Shown piece after piece: positions 55,653-64,000 of a stretch of 64,000 nucleotides of DNA. The stretch lies in NCBI GenBank assembly GCA_944389885.1, contig CALXNZ010000001.1:62001-126000 (forward strand), read 5' to 3'. The notes beneath the pieces are model-generated. The model did no database searches. It was not told the DNA's origin and saw nothing but the letters and a program-made list of their open reading frames with translations. Source of the stretch: an uncultured Opitutales bacterium. Its GTDB lineage: Bacteria; Verrucomicrobiota; Verrucomicrobiia; Opitutales; Intestinicryptomonadaceae. The position numbers and the translations under genes are program-made. How positions within the stretch are numbered: the first letter of the stretch is position 1; each line of letters starts with the position of its first letter.

Positions 55653-57095
55653 CTATTTAGAAGCGTAATACGCGTTAATTTTAGACGCGACGTCTTTATA
55701 GGCTATATCGGAAGAATATATTTCTTTGTATTCAATAAAAGCCTTATCGTTCTCGCCCATAAGCTCGTAGGCCTTGGCGAGTTCATAGATTATCTCCTTC
55801 TTCGAGTCGTTCATTATCTTCGACTCTTTTTTAGCGTCGAGAAGCTGATCGACGGCGAGGTCGTATTTTTTCCCGCCTATGAATGCCCTTCCAAGCCCAA
55901 GAAGCGATTGCAAACGCACCTTTGGATTGCGCTGCGAAAGCTGGAATTGCATAATGGCTTCATCAAGATTTCCGTCTTCAAGCATCAACTGCCCGTAAAT
56001 ATAGCGGTAGTTGAAGTCGTTGGGGTAGCGTTCCACCATCGCTTTCGCATTCTCAATTTCATATTTGCGCTCTTCCGCCTTCAAAGCTTCAAGCTTTGCT
56101 TTTTCCTCATCGGAAGGATTCTCTGCCAAGGACTTTTCCATTTCCTCTATGCGCTTTTTCATGCCCGCGACAATGAAGTCGTGCTCCATCTTTTCAAGGG
56201 TGGTATCGCCCTTTCCGAGAGGCTGCTCACGCGCCTTGCGCACATATTCCAAAGCTTCGTCGTATCTTTGCAGGGAACGCAAATTGCCGCATATCTCGCG
56301 GTATAAATTTACATTCTGCGGATCAGCTTCAATATTCGCCTTCAAGCGTTCCACCATGCGGCGCAAAGTTTCTTCGTCGTTGACAAGACTTGCGTTCTTT
56401 TCCAAATCGACGGCTTCGGAGCTGTCTTTGAGTTTCGACTTGAAGTCGTCTCCTTCCTCCCACTTGCCCTTGTCCATCGTTTTTATAACCGAGGCGCTGC
56501 GCAAAAGGGCTTGGGCGTCTCCGTTTCCGGGATTTTTGCGAATGAGCCTATCCGCAACCTGCATTGCTTCGTCGGCCTGCTTATTTTTGATGTACGCGTT
56601 GCCAAGGGCAAACAGATTCTTTTCGTTATTTGGTTCAAATTCGGATATGGCCTGATAAGCCGATGCCGCAGTTCCCCAATATTGCAGGCTTTCGGCGGCA
56701 TTTGCTATAACCTGCAAGGCGGGCGTGTTATGCGGGCACTGGCGCAGGAGTTTTTCGGCTTCCGCCATCACTTGAATCGCATTCCCCTTTTTTATTTCCG
56801 ACGCAGCCTTTATTGCGAATATTTGCCCTTGCAGGACAGCCGCAATCTTAGAAAACGGATTGCCCTTGCCGTATTTCTTAAACTCCGCCTGGCGAAGAAT
56901 CTTGCGCACTTCCACACATGAAGGATGGCGCATTAAAACCGTTGTACAAATATCTATTGCGTATTCCGGATTTTTATCGATAGACCTTTCCGCAATTTCA
57001 ACCTGCTTCAGCAAACGCGGATCTAAATCGCGCAAAGTTTCTTCTTTTATTTCATCTTTTACTTCTTCTTGGGGTGCTTTATTGTCGTCTGCCAT
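55653..57095 (-). CDS. Cytoplasmic TPR-repeat protein
   Basis: 480 residues with no signal peptide. It starts with an acidic 20-residue stretch, then TPR units throughout, for example SAYQAISEFEPNNEKNLFAL, YIKNKQADEAMQVADRL, YRYIYGQLMLEDGNLDEAI and AKAYELMGENDKAFIEYKE. A charged helical insert (about residues 300-345, with MKKRIEEMEKSLAENPSDEEKAK) may be a coiled coil. The repeats indicate a protein-protein interaction role; partners are unknown. AGG lies 8-10 bases before the ATG. It may be transcribed with glmM, which ends 49 bases upstream. Confidence 0.75.
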   Translation of the reverse strand: MADDNKAPQEEVKDEIKEETLRDLDPRLLKQVEIAERSIDKNPEYAIDICTTVLMRHPSCVEVRKILRQAEFKKYGKGNPFSKIAAVLQGQIFAIKAASEIKKGNAIQVMAEAEKLLRQCPHNTPALQVIANAAESLQYWGTAASAYQAISEFEPNNEKNLFALGNAYIKNKQADEAMQVADRLIRKNPGNGDAQALLRSASVIKTMDKGKWEEGDDFKSKLKDSSEAVDLEKNASLVNDEETLRRMVERLKANIEADPQNVNLYREICGNLRSLQRYDEALEYVRKAREQPLGKGDTTLEKMEHDFIVAGMKKRIEEMEKSLAENPSDEEKAKLEALKAEERKYEIENAKAMVERYPNDFNYRYIYGQLMLEDGNLDEAIMQFQLSQRNPKVRLQSLLGLGRAFIGGKKYDLAVDQLLDAKKESKIMNDSKKEIIYELAKAYELMGENDKAFIEYKEIYSSDIAYKDVASKINAYYASK

Positions 57096-57144
57096 AAATA
57101 AACCTATAAATTAAAGTTAACTGTTTATTATACAATAACCCGAT

Positions 57145-58497
57145 TCACTGCAAGTCAATTTCTACTGCGTCCTTAAGTATTTTCATACAGTCGCCGACTT
57201 TAGAAGCATCTTTGCCCTCTACCAGAAGGCGTATCTTCTTTTCCGTGCCGGAATATCTGACGAGCAACCGCCCTTCCCGCCCAAGGATTTTGCCGCAGCG
57301 TTCCATCGCAGAACTTAGGTGCAGAGTTTCCTCCAAGGGCGTTTTGCGGGCCACCCGTATTGCCTCTGACATAGAAGGATACATCTTTACCCCTCCCCGC
57401 AACTCGGAAAGCTTTTTACCCTTTGCCCTCATCACCGACAGCACTGACAGCGCCGCCGCCAAACCGTCTCCGCACGGAGAAATATCCAAAAATATAAAAT
57501 GCCCGGAGTTTTCGCCGCCTATAAGACAGTTGCGGGACAACATCTCGCGCATTACAAGCCTGTCGCCTATGCCGCATCTGAAGACGTCAATGCCCTCGGA
57601 TTTTAGAGACTCGTCCATGCCGATATTGCTCTGAAATGTCGTCACAATCGCATTTGATGCGAGAACCCCGCGCTCTTTGGCGTCCATGGCAATAAGCGCC
57701 ATGACTTCTTCGCCCTCGAGTATGGACGAATTTTCGTCGCAAACCACTACCCTATCTCCGTCGCCGTCGTGAGCGAAGCCAACATCCGCCCCGACCTTCC
57801 TGCAAAATTCAGCCAGATTTCCCGAAAATTGACTACCCACGCCGTCGTTTATGTTGTATCCGTCTGGATTGGCCGCGCATTCAAATACCTCGGCCCCATA
57901 ATTGGAGAAGACTTTTGAAGATACGCCGCTCGTAGCTCCGTTTGCCATGTCAATGGCGATTTTCACTCCTTTGAGAAATCCCTCGGGGAATATAGACGAC
58001 ATCTTCGCGACATATTCATTTAACGCGAAGTCTCCGCCGCATATTTTGCGCGGTGAAATTTTCTTGGGGGAATATGATTCGATTGCCGAATAATCCAAAA
58101 ATTTTTCTACAAGCTTTTCGAGCGACTCTTGAGTTGCATCTTCTATTTTTCTGGCCTGCGAATCGAAAAATTTTATGCCGTTGTCGGCGTATGGGTTGTG
58201 CGAGGCAGTTATCATAGCCCCCATGCCCGCATTTCTCTTAATTACAGCATAGGCCAATGCCGGAGTCGGCAAAACTCCCAAATCCTCAAAATCCGCGCCG
58301 GATTTTTCCAAACCGGAGAAGAAAGCCGTTTTTAGAAAGTCCGAAGAAGCCCGAGTGTCTCCCCCGACAACGATTTTCCCGTTTTTCTCCTTTTTTAAAA
58401 GCTCTCCGACCCCCATGCCAAGAGCCTTAAAAAACGGCTCGCTCACGCATAATTCGCCGTATGTTCCGCGTATTCCGTCAGTCCCAAAGTACTTCAT
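57145..58497 (-). CDS. glmM: Phosphoglucosamine mutase
   Basis: 450 residues. KYFGTDGIRGTYG at the N-terminus, the phosphoserine motif MITASHNP with Ser99, metal site DGDGDRVVVCDE, sugar loop GGENSGH, and phosphate loop RYSGTEKKIR near the C-terminus. It converts glucosamine-6-P to glucosamine-1-P, on the path to UDP-GlcNAc used by MurA and LPS synthesis. It is the last certain gene of the lptD-scpA-small ORF-glmM run. Confidence 0.96.
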   Translation of the reverse strand: MKYFGTDGIRGTYGELCVSEPFFKALGMGVGELLKKEKNGKIVVGGDTRASSDFLKTAFFSGLEKSGADFEDLGVLPTPALAYAVIKRNAGMGAMITASHNPYADNGIKFFDSQARKIEDATQESLEKLVEKFLDYSAIESYSPKKISPRKICGGDFALNEYVAKMSSIFPEGFLKGVKIAIDMANGATSGVSSKVFSNYGAEVFECAANPDGYNINDGVGSQFSGNLAEFCRKVGADVGFAHDGDGDRVVVCDENSSILEGEEVMALIAMDAKERGVLASNAIVTTFQSNIGMDESLKSEGIDVFRCGIGDRLVMREMLSRNCLIGGENSGHFIFLDISPCGDGLAAALSVLSVMRAKGKKLSELRGGVKMYPSMSEAIRVARKTPLEETLHLSSAMERCGKILGREGRLLVRYSGTEKKIRLLVEGKDASKVGDCMKILKDAVEIDLQ

Positions 58498-58527
58498 TGT
58501 TATTGCCGAATTGTAGTTGTGAACAGT

Positions 58528-58770
58528 TTATTTCTTTGACGGCATATTTTTGCGTATTATATCGGATAACTCCTGGGCGCTCGTATCGTCGAGGCTCTTA
58601 CCCTTGCGCTTTAAATCCTCAAAAGTTTTTATAGCCGTTTCCGTCATAAAATCGTGCGTTTCCTCGCTCCCGCCGACTATGGAAAAATTTTCCGCCTGGG
58701 TTATGCGTTTTTCGCCGTCGCCGTCGAGGCCCAAACCTAAAAGATGCGATTTACTCTTTCTGCCAGCCAT
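58528..58770 (-). CDS. Small 80-residue protein, function unknown
   Basis: 80 residues, with GGAGG eight bases before the ATG. The N-terminus is basic (GRKSKSH), the middle contains GLDGDGEKRITQAENFSIVGGSEETH, and the C-terminal 40 residues are probably helical (TAIKTFEDLKRKGKSL...LSDIIRKNM). There is no signal peptide, membrane helix or known motif. It lies 3 bases after scpA and 30 bases before glmM, so it belongs to that operon. The good ribosome-binding site and operon position argue that it is a real gene. Confidence 0.65.
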   Translation of the reverse strand: MAGRKSKSHLLGLGLDGDGEKRITQAENFSIVGGSEETHDFMTETAIKTFEDLKRKGKSLDDTSAQELSDIIRKNMPSKK

Positions 58771-58773
58771 AGT

Positions 58774-59604
58774 TTAATCCTCCGAATCCTCAAGGCCAAC
58801 CGCCTTATTCAAGCCTATGGCGTAAGCCCCGCCTTCGGAAAGCCTTTGGCAGAAAATCTCCCCGAACGACTCGTCCTGACGCAACGAAAGACGCTTGAGC
58901 CTCACCAATTCCAGCATCGCCAAAAAGGTCGCTATCACAGTGTTGACCGCAACCTTTTCGACGCCCTTAAACAGCGATGTAAACGTAAAAGAATCGCTCG
59001 GATACGATAATATGAACTCCATTCTGTCCGAAACCGTCACATTTTCTTCTACAATCTCGCCCTCCACAAGTTTCTCAGCCAACCTGCGCAATACGAGATT
59101 AAACACGCTCCAAATTTCCATTCTATCCGAGTTGGCCAGCGGACGTTCCATTTTTAACATATCTTTGTCTGAAACGCGCCTTTCTCCGTAGCCGAGCCTA
59201 TTGTCTATAAGATCCTCCAGGGAGCGCGCGGCCTCCTTTACTTTTTTGTATTCCAGCAACTGCTCCACCAGCTGCCAACGCGGATCTATTTCCGCTTCCG
59301 AATCATCGTCGGGAGACTGCACTCTTTCGTCGGCCGGCAGCAACATTCGGCTCTTAATGTACATTAGGGTTGCCGCCATTACAAAGAATTCTCCGGCGAC
59401 GTCCAAAGACAGGTTTTTCATTGAGCGCAAGACTCCCATATATTGCCTTGCCACTTCAGCAATCGGAATGTCGTAAATATCTATTTCGCTCTTTCGTATG
59501 AGAAACAACAGCAGATCCAGAGGGCCTTCAAACACGTCCAACTTTACGGGCATTTCAAAGCCTCCGCCGAGAGCGTCGTCTTTTATCTGCAGATCCTCAG
59601 GCAT
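58774..59604 (-). CDS. scpA: Segregation and condensation protein A
   Basis: 276 residues. LDVFEGPLDLLLFLIRKSEIDIYDIPIAEV is the ScpA N-terminal signature (split here as FEGPLDLLL and IDIYDIPI), followed by MAATLMYIKSRMLLP and a winged-helix C-terminus (FLAMLELVRLKRLSLRQ). ScpA is the kleisin of the SMC condensin. An internal Met 17 codons in would start just before the conserved part. No scpB gene lies beside it. Confidence 0.92.
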   Translation of the reverse strand: MPEDLQIKDDALGGGFEMPVKLDVFEGPLDLLLFLIRKSEIDIYDIPIAEVARQYMGVLRSMKNLSLDVAGEFFVMAATLMYIKSRMLLPADERVQSPDDDSEAEIDPRWQLVEQLLEYKKVKEAARSLEDLIDNRLGYGERRVSDKDMLKMERPLANSDRMEIWSVFNLVLRRLAEKLVEGEIVEENVTVSDRMEFILSYPSDSFTFTSLFKGVEKVAVNTVIATFLAMLELVRLKRLSLRQDESFGEIFCQRLSEGGAYAIGLNKAVGLEDSED

Positions 59605-59615
59605 ATTCAGTTTGG

Positions 59616-61973
59616 CTAAAATGTGGAAACGTTCACTCTCATACCGGCCGAAAATCCGTTTTGACGCTGTGAATCGCTACGATAAGATATTACATACTCT
59701 ATTATCCATGTATTCCCCAATCTCGTCCAAAGTCCATATGTTTGGTCGGTAAGAGTTGAGGTTCGATAGTCGTAAGCCCATCTTCCAAATACTTTATAGC
59801 ATTCCGATATTCTGTAATCTGCCTGCACAGAGTACTGGGTTAAAGAATCAGAAAGGTATGTTGAAATAAAGTATAATTCAAGGGCGTCTCCGTCGTAAAG
59901 CCCCACATATGTGTTGATTTCGGGAATTCCTATATGGTTTGTATTTATGCGGTTATAAACGCCCAAAGTAAGCCATCGGGCCGGATTTATCGAAGCGTTT
60001 ATGTAAAGGTCTGAATATGACTGCAGCCCGTCCGTCTGGGCAAGCGGCTGCTTCTCGAAATTTACGTCCTGAAATACGTCGAAACGCCCTATTTCCCGAG
60101 AACCGTATTCAGAATCTCTCGTCTCAAACACATTCCGTATTCCGAATCGCATTGTATTCGTATTTAAGAGCATATCCACGTTCCGCATTGTCCCAAGATC
60201 TAAAATCGGCGGATAAGTGGATAGATAATAGTCGTCTATATGGGGAATGCGATTGAACCCCTGCTCCGCATTCGGAATATAGCGATAACTTATCATTGGA
60301 GTTATATGGTGCCGTATTCCGTCTATGCCCATAGTCTCGCTCTTATAGTCGAAAAATCCCCAAATATCCATCTGGGCATCGAATCCAACCTGCCCCAGCA
60401 TTCTGATATAGTCCGAAGATCCGTTTTTAGCGTTGCCGTAATACGTCAGCCTTCCGCCTATTACCGGAGTTATTTTACTCCAGGGATTCAACTGTATGGG
60501 ACGGGCTATTCCATAATATGCGTCCAATCTCGTGCTATCCACATAGTCTTCTATCGTATATGGATCGGAATCGCGAAAATAGCCGTACGATACAAAAAAG
60601 TTTTGATAGGCTCCTGTATTCAGAATCTCATATGCGGGAAGGTCGAAGCGAGCCTCGGGCAGCCTTTGTTGCACCTGCTCCCAATCATTGGGCCTAAAGC
60701 GCGTAAATAGCGAACCTATAAAGGAATCTCCGTAATACGAGGCCTCCACAAAATTATCCGGAGTTTGATTGTCATAGAAAAATTCGTCCCTAAAATCTCG
60801 CGTGACATACTCGTCGCTCCAATAGTTGACGTCGGCCACAATCCCGACCCTATCGGAAACCATGGCTTTATTGCGCCACTCAATAAAGAATCTATCCGCC
60901 TTGATCGGGCGGCCGAGAGAATCCGTGCCAAGAATTCCGGAACCGCCTTGGTCGTTTATATAAGCTCCTTGCGCCCAGCCTTCGGCTATAAAATTGGCCG
61001 CTTCAAAGTTGTAGTTTACCGCCGGGCCGAACAGCACCGAACGTTTTGTATAATAGTCCAAGAGTCCGCCAACATCGAGATTTTCAAGCCCCGTATATAA
61101 AATGGTATTGGATATATACGCCCCGTAATCTCCGTTGTATCCTATGCCATTTCTCAGATAGAACGGCGGTTTCTTCAAACCTTTCTGTGAATATTGGGGA
61201 GCGTAAAAAAACGGTATATCTCCGACCTTAAAAGTGGCTCCTTCAAGTGAAACAACATCGCTGGCGGCATCGTAGCTTACCCTATCGGCGCTCGCATTGA
61301 ATCCGGCAAATGAGGGCTCGTTGAAATATATATTGTTCTCATTAAACTCCGCCCCCGCGCGGCTCGCCGACATCGACTCGGATTCTATAAATATCGGCAT
61401 TGCCCCGAATCTCGTATAACCCGATTTCATAGAGTCGGAGTTCATATCCATATGGAGGTTGTCTGACAGTAGGCGGGCGGGTTCGAGAGTCACGCGCACG
61501 TCTCCGGACGCGTTTGCCAGAGCCTTTGATTGAATAAATTCTACGGTATCCGCGTCTATTTCAAAATTTTTGTCCGATATCTTGGCGTTTCCGCGAGCTA
61601 TGAGATTGCCGCTGCCGTCGGCGGCGTAATCGAATTTATCCGCCGACAACTCAGGGCGGCTACCAAGCGTAAACTTGCTCCAAATTGAAGCTTTTTTATC
61701 GTCGGAAACTTTAGAATCCTTTTTATCGGCGACTTTAGGCTCAACCACGGAAGTTTTTTCCGCCGAAGGACCCATGACGGTTTTAGGCCTGTTATCCTCC
61801 GACTTCTCAGCCTTTTGGGCGAGCTCTCGCTGGTGGGCGAGCGACACCCACGGAATATCCCTTCGCACACGTTTAGAGGTGTTGTTATCGGCCGCTGCAA
61901 GCGGCAATGATACAACCCCCATTGCGCACGTCCAAAGGTATGCGCCTATTATAAAAAGCTTTCCTGACTTCAC
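59616..61973 (-). CDS. lptD: LPS-assembly outer membrane protein LptD
   Basis: 785 residues from a GTG (61971-61973) just before a signal peptide. After a charged linker (about 30-95), residues about 105-270 form the OstA/LptA-like beta-taco domain (FDYAADGSGNLIARGNAKI, AD-TVEFIQSKALANASGDVRV). The rest is a barrel of alternating strands with many Tyr, ending in Phe. It inserts LPS into the outer leaflet. Apart from one Cys in the signal and one near the end, the protein has no cysteines, so the disulfides of E. coli LptD cannot form. It heads an operon with scpA, 11 bases downstream, and is divergent from murJ. Confidence 0.88.
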   Translation of the reverse strand: MKSGKLFIIGAYLWTCAMGVVSLPLAAADNNTSKRVRRDIPWVSLAHQRELAQKAEKSEDNRPKTVMGPSAEKTSVVEPKVADKKDSKVSDDKKASIWSKFTLGSRPELSADKFDYAADGSGNLIARGNAKISDKNFEIDADTVEFIQSKALANASGDVRVTLEPARLLSDNLHMDMNSDSMKSGYTRFGAMPIFIESESMSASRAGAEFNENNIYFNEPSFAGFNASADRVSYDAASDVVSLEGATFKVGDIPFFYAPQYSQKGLKKPPFYLRNGIGYNGDYGAYISNTILYTGLENLDVGGLLDYYTKRSVLFGPAVNYNFEAANFIAEGWAQGAYINDQGGSGILGTDSLGRPIKADRFFIEWRNKAMVSDRVGIVADVNYWSDEYVTRDFRDEFFYDNQTPDNFVEASYYGDSFIGSLFTRFRPNDWEQVQQRLPEARFDLPAYEILNTGAYQNFFVSYGYFRDSDPYTIEDYVDSTRLDAYYGIARPIQLNPWSKITPVIGGRLTYYGNAKNGSSDYIRMLGQVGFDAQMDIWGFFDYKSETMGIDGIRHHITPMISYRYIPNAEQGFNRIPHIDDYYLSTYPPILDLGTMRNVDMLLNTNTMRFGIRNVFETRDSEYGSREIGRFDVFQDVNFEKQPLAQTDGLQSYSDLYINASINPARWLTLGVYNRINTNHIGIPEINTYVGLYDGDALELYFISTYLSDSLTQYSVQADYRISECYKVFGRWAYDYRTSTLTDQTYGLWTRLGNTWIIEYVISYRSDSQRQNGFSAGMRVNVSTF

Positions 61974-62119
61974 GGAGTTAAATCTCTAAATTATCCTGTT
62001 TTTAAAACAAGCTTTTTGTTTGCCATATACGGTCTTGATTTTATGTAAAGCCGGGATATTTTTCGTGACAGAATACACAAAAAGAACTATTTTTAAGGGT
62101 TTAAATCGAAAATAGCAAA

Positions 62120-63661
62120 GTGGCAAAAGCTTTCAAAGACATAGCCAAATTATCCATGGCTACTATGGGGTCTCGCATACTCGGATTGGTACGAGATTCC
62201 GCAAGCATGGCATACATAGGATTGGGAGCCGTAAGCGCGGCATATACATTCGCTTTTACTCTGCCAAATTTGTTTCGCCGACTGCTCGGAGAAGGCGCTC
62301 TGACGTCTGCCATGGTTCCCATCTTCACCCAAACTCTAAACGAAGAGGGAAAAGAAGGAGCCTTCGGATTCCTCAACAAAACCCTTTCGAGGGCGGGACT
62401 CATTTTTACGGCCATAGTGGTTGCCGGTATGCTGCTGGCCCTTATAACACTCCATACGGAACTATCTCAAACTGAGAGATTCGAACTCGGAGCGGCATAC
62501 TCGATAATTCTCATGCCGTATATGTTTCTAATTTGCATGGCCGCGGTGTTTACTGCGGCCCTGAATGTACTCGGCTCTTTCGGCATTCCGGCGATAGGTC
62601 CGGCCGCCTTAAACATAATGATAATACTCGGAACTTTCACGGGGGTGTACGTATTCGGAAACAATTCAGAACTAATAGCTTATGCGATGTGCGGGGGGTG
62701 GCTTGCAGGCGGATTCCTTCAAATGGCTATTCCCGCAATATATTTGAGAAAATTCGGATGGAGATTTAAATTCGACCTAAAAGGCTCCGCCGCGCTTTCG
62801 GAACTTTGGAGACTTTTTTTGCCTGCATGCGCTGGAGCGGCTGTAATACAACTCAATATATTCGCCTCAAAAATTCTCGCCCTTTTTATAAGCAACGACG
62901 CCCTTCCAAGCCTTTATATATCAAGCCGCATGCTCGAGCTTCCCCTCGGAGTCTTTGCGATTGCAGTAGCCACTGTCTATTTCCCGAAACTTTCCAGCCT
63001 TTCATCATCAAAAGATACCCAGGGGTACAGGCGCGAATACAAGTTCGGGCTCATAGTCACAATGGCAATAAGCGTTCCGGCAACTTTAGGGCTTGTGACT
63101 TTGAGCCAAGACATACTTTCAACGCTATTCCAATGGGGAATTTTCGGTTCTAAAGACGTCGAAATTTGCACGCCCGTTATGGTGGCCGCAGTAATGGGAC
63201 TGCCTTTCTTCGCCCTGGCAACTTTCGCAACCCGCGGATTTCATTCCACAAAAGACACGAAAATCCCAATGAGAGCCTGCTGCTGGTCGTTCGCGGTCAA
63301 TATAATATTATCGCTGATTCTGATGTTCAAATACGGAGCCGTAGGGCTCGCTTCCGCCAACGTCGGAGCAGCCATACTGCAATCCGCATATCTCACTTTC
63401 TATCTGCGCAAAAAGTTTGGCAACTTCGGAGCTTGGGGAAGTATAGTCAAAATAACAATAGCGTCCATTCTAATGGCAATATCAATAGAGGGCGGGAAAC
63501 AGCTCACAGCTTCATACTTCGACGGCAGAGAACTCGCGGTCCTCAACTGTGCAATCTTTATACCTATCGGATGCCTATTATACCTGCTCTTCCTAAAGCT
63601 CGTTGAGTTTGAGCAGCTCGATACTCTACTAAAACCCGTATTAAAAAAATTCAGAAAATGA
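62120..63661 (+). CDS. murJ: Lipid II flippase MurJ
   Basis: 513 residues from a GTG; the alternative ATG at 62158 would cut into the first helix. About 14 transmembrane helices of the MOP superfamily. MATMGSRILGLVRDSASMAYIG and FTLPNLFRRLLGEGALTSAMVPIF (here FRRLLGEGAL) are the MurJ/MviN signature region, with the conserved Arg residues. It moves lipid II across the inner membrane, linking MurG and FtsW. Its stop overlaps hemE by ATGA. Confidence 0.94.
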   Translation: MAKAFKDIAKLSMATMGSRILGLVRDSASMAYIGLGAVSAAYTFAFTLPNLFRRLLGEGALTSAMVPIFTQTLNEEGKEGAFGFLNKTLSRAGLIFTAIVVAGMLLALITLHTELSQTERFELGAAYSIILMPYMFLICMAAVFTAALNVLGSFGIPAIGPAALNIMIILGTFTGVYVFGNNSELIAYAMCGGWLAGGFLQMAIPAIYLRKFGWRFKFDLKGSAALSELWRLFLPACAGAAVIQLNIFASKILALFISNDALPSLYISSRMLELPLGVFAIAVATVYFPKLSSLSSSKDTQGYRREYKFGLIVTMAISVPATLGLVTLSQDILSTLFQWGIFGSKDVEICTPVMVAAVMGLPFFALATFATRGFHSTKDTKIPMRACCWSFAVNIILSLILMFKYGAVGLASANVGAAILQSAYLTFYLRKKFGNFGAWGSIVKITIASILMAISIEGGKQLTASYFDGRELAVLNCAIFIPIGCLLYLLFLKLVEFEQLDTLLKPVLKKFRK

Positions 63662-64000
63662 CTTCGCGACAGATTTTTTTAAACGCCTGTTCAGGACAAA
63701 ATTCCGACCGTCCGCCTTTTTGGATAATGCGCCAAGCCGGCAGATACCTCCCGGAATACCGCAAGCTGAAATCAAAATACGGATTTTTAGAAATAGTAAA
63801 AAATCCCGATTTATCCGCCGAAGCCACGCTCCAACCCATGCGCCGGTTTGGATTCGACTGCGCAATAATATTTTCCGACATACTCGTCGTTGCCGAAGCC
63901 CTCGGATTCCCTTATGAATTTAAGGACGGCGGCGGCATAATAATGCGCAGAAAAATAGGCGGCATGCGCGATATCGAAGCCATTGACACAGACTGCAACA
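63658..64000 (+). CDS. hemE: Uroporphyrinogen decarboxylase (N-terminal part, runs off the window)
   Basis: 114 codons are visible from the ATG overlapping the murJ stop. The N-terminal signature PFWIMRQAGRYLPEYR (residues 21-36) and FSDILVVAEALG are diagnostic for HemE, which decarboxylates uroporphyrinogen III to coproporphyrinogen III. No stop codon occurs before base 64000. With hemL it shows heme or porphyrin synthesis by the C5 route. Confidence 0.93.
   Translation, partial: MTSRQIFLNACSGQNSDRPPFWIMRQAGRYLPEYRKLKSKYGFLEIVKNPDLSAEATLQPMRRFGFDCAIIFSDILVVAEALGFPYEFKDGGGIIMRRKIGGMRDIEAIDTDCN

Overview
The window is a gene-dense stretch of a Gram-negative bacterial chromosome, about 45-50% GC by eye, and most likely comes from a member of the Verrucomicrobiota (an Opitutia/Puniceicoccales-like lineage). 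The case rests on several things together: a complete mraZ-to-ftsZ cell-wall/division cluster ending in an unusually divergent FtsZ; LPS genes (kdsA, lpxK, lptD); a meso-diaminopimelate-type MurE; secreted polysaccharide-degrading enzymes; and many long TPR-type proteins. The lineage is an inference from gene content, not a measured phylogeny. I saw no tRNA, rRNA, CRISPR array, insertion sequence or phage gene.

Layout. (a) 1-2750, minus strand: a tight operon of a small beta-sandwich secreted protein and two paralogous clan GH-A glycoside hydrolases; the second is cut by the window edge. (b) 2900-21300, plus strand: the dcw cluster, in the order mraZ, rsmH, ftsL-like, ftsI, murE, murF, mraY, murD, LysM lipoprotein, ftsW, murG, murC, ddl, ftsQ, ftsA, ftsZ. 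Most junctions are ATGA overlaps or very short gaps, and a four-copy, 10-bp-spaced MraZ-type operator precedes mraZ. (c) 21400-30500: a small Lys/Ala-rich protein with a carbohydrate-binding-like domain, tyrS, glgC, a ROK sugar kinase, pyrG-kdsA, rpsU and a repeat-rich lipoprotein. (d) 30600-46400: a saccharolytic region with a GH106-type alpha-L-rhamnosidase, a very large secreted putative hydrolase, a GH141-like beta-helix enzyme, and a kdgK-tctC-tctB-tctA operon, interrupted by a secreted TPR protein and lpxK. Together these fit breakdown of rhamnose/uronate-rich polymers (pectin, rhamnogalacturonan or similar) and uptake of an acidic sugar by a tripartite tricarboxylate-type transporter. 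(e) 46700-64000: housekeeping and envelope genes: rarA, a glutamate/dicarboxylate symporter, murA, infC, a Tat-exported amidase, nadE-hemL, a TPR protein, the lptD-scpA-small ORF-glmM run, and murJ-hemE (cut by the right edge).

How the genes work together. glmM and murA feed UDP-MurNAc synthesis; murC, D, E, F and ddl build the pentapeptide; mraY and murG make lipid II; murJ flips it; ftsW/ftsI polymerise and crosslink it at the septum under ftsQ, L, A and Z; the amidase splits the product. kdsA, lpxK and lptD serve LPS.

The most notable observation is that FtsZ has lost two hallmark features: the GTG part of its tubulin signature and the second catalytic aspartate of the T7 loop. Others are a degenerate transglutaminase-like domain in a secreted TPR protein, a MurF with a 61-residue acidic tail, a histone-tail-like protein fused to a sugar-binding-like fold, a KDG-kinase/TTT-transporter operon, and an rpsU leader with an extended perfect Shine-Dalgarno sequence among many genes that have none.
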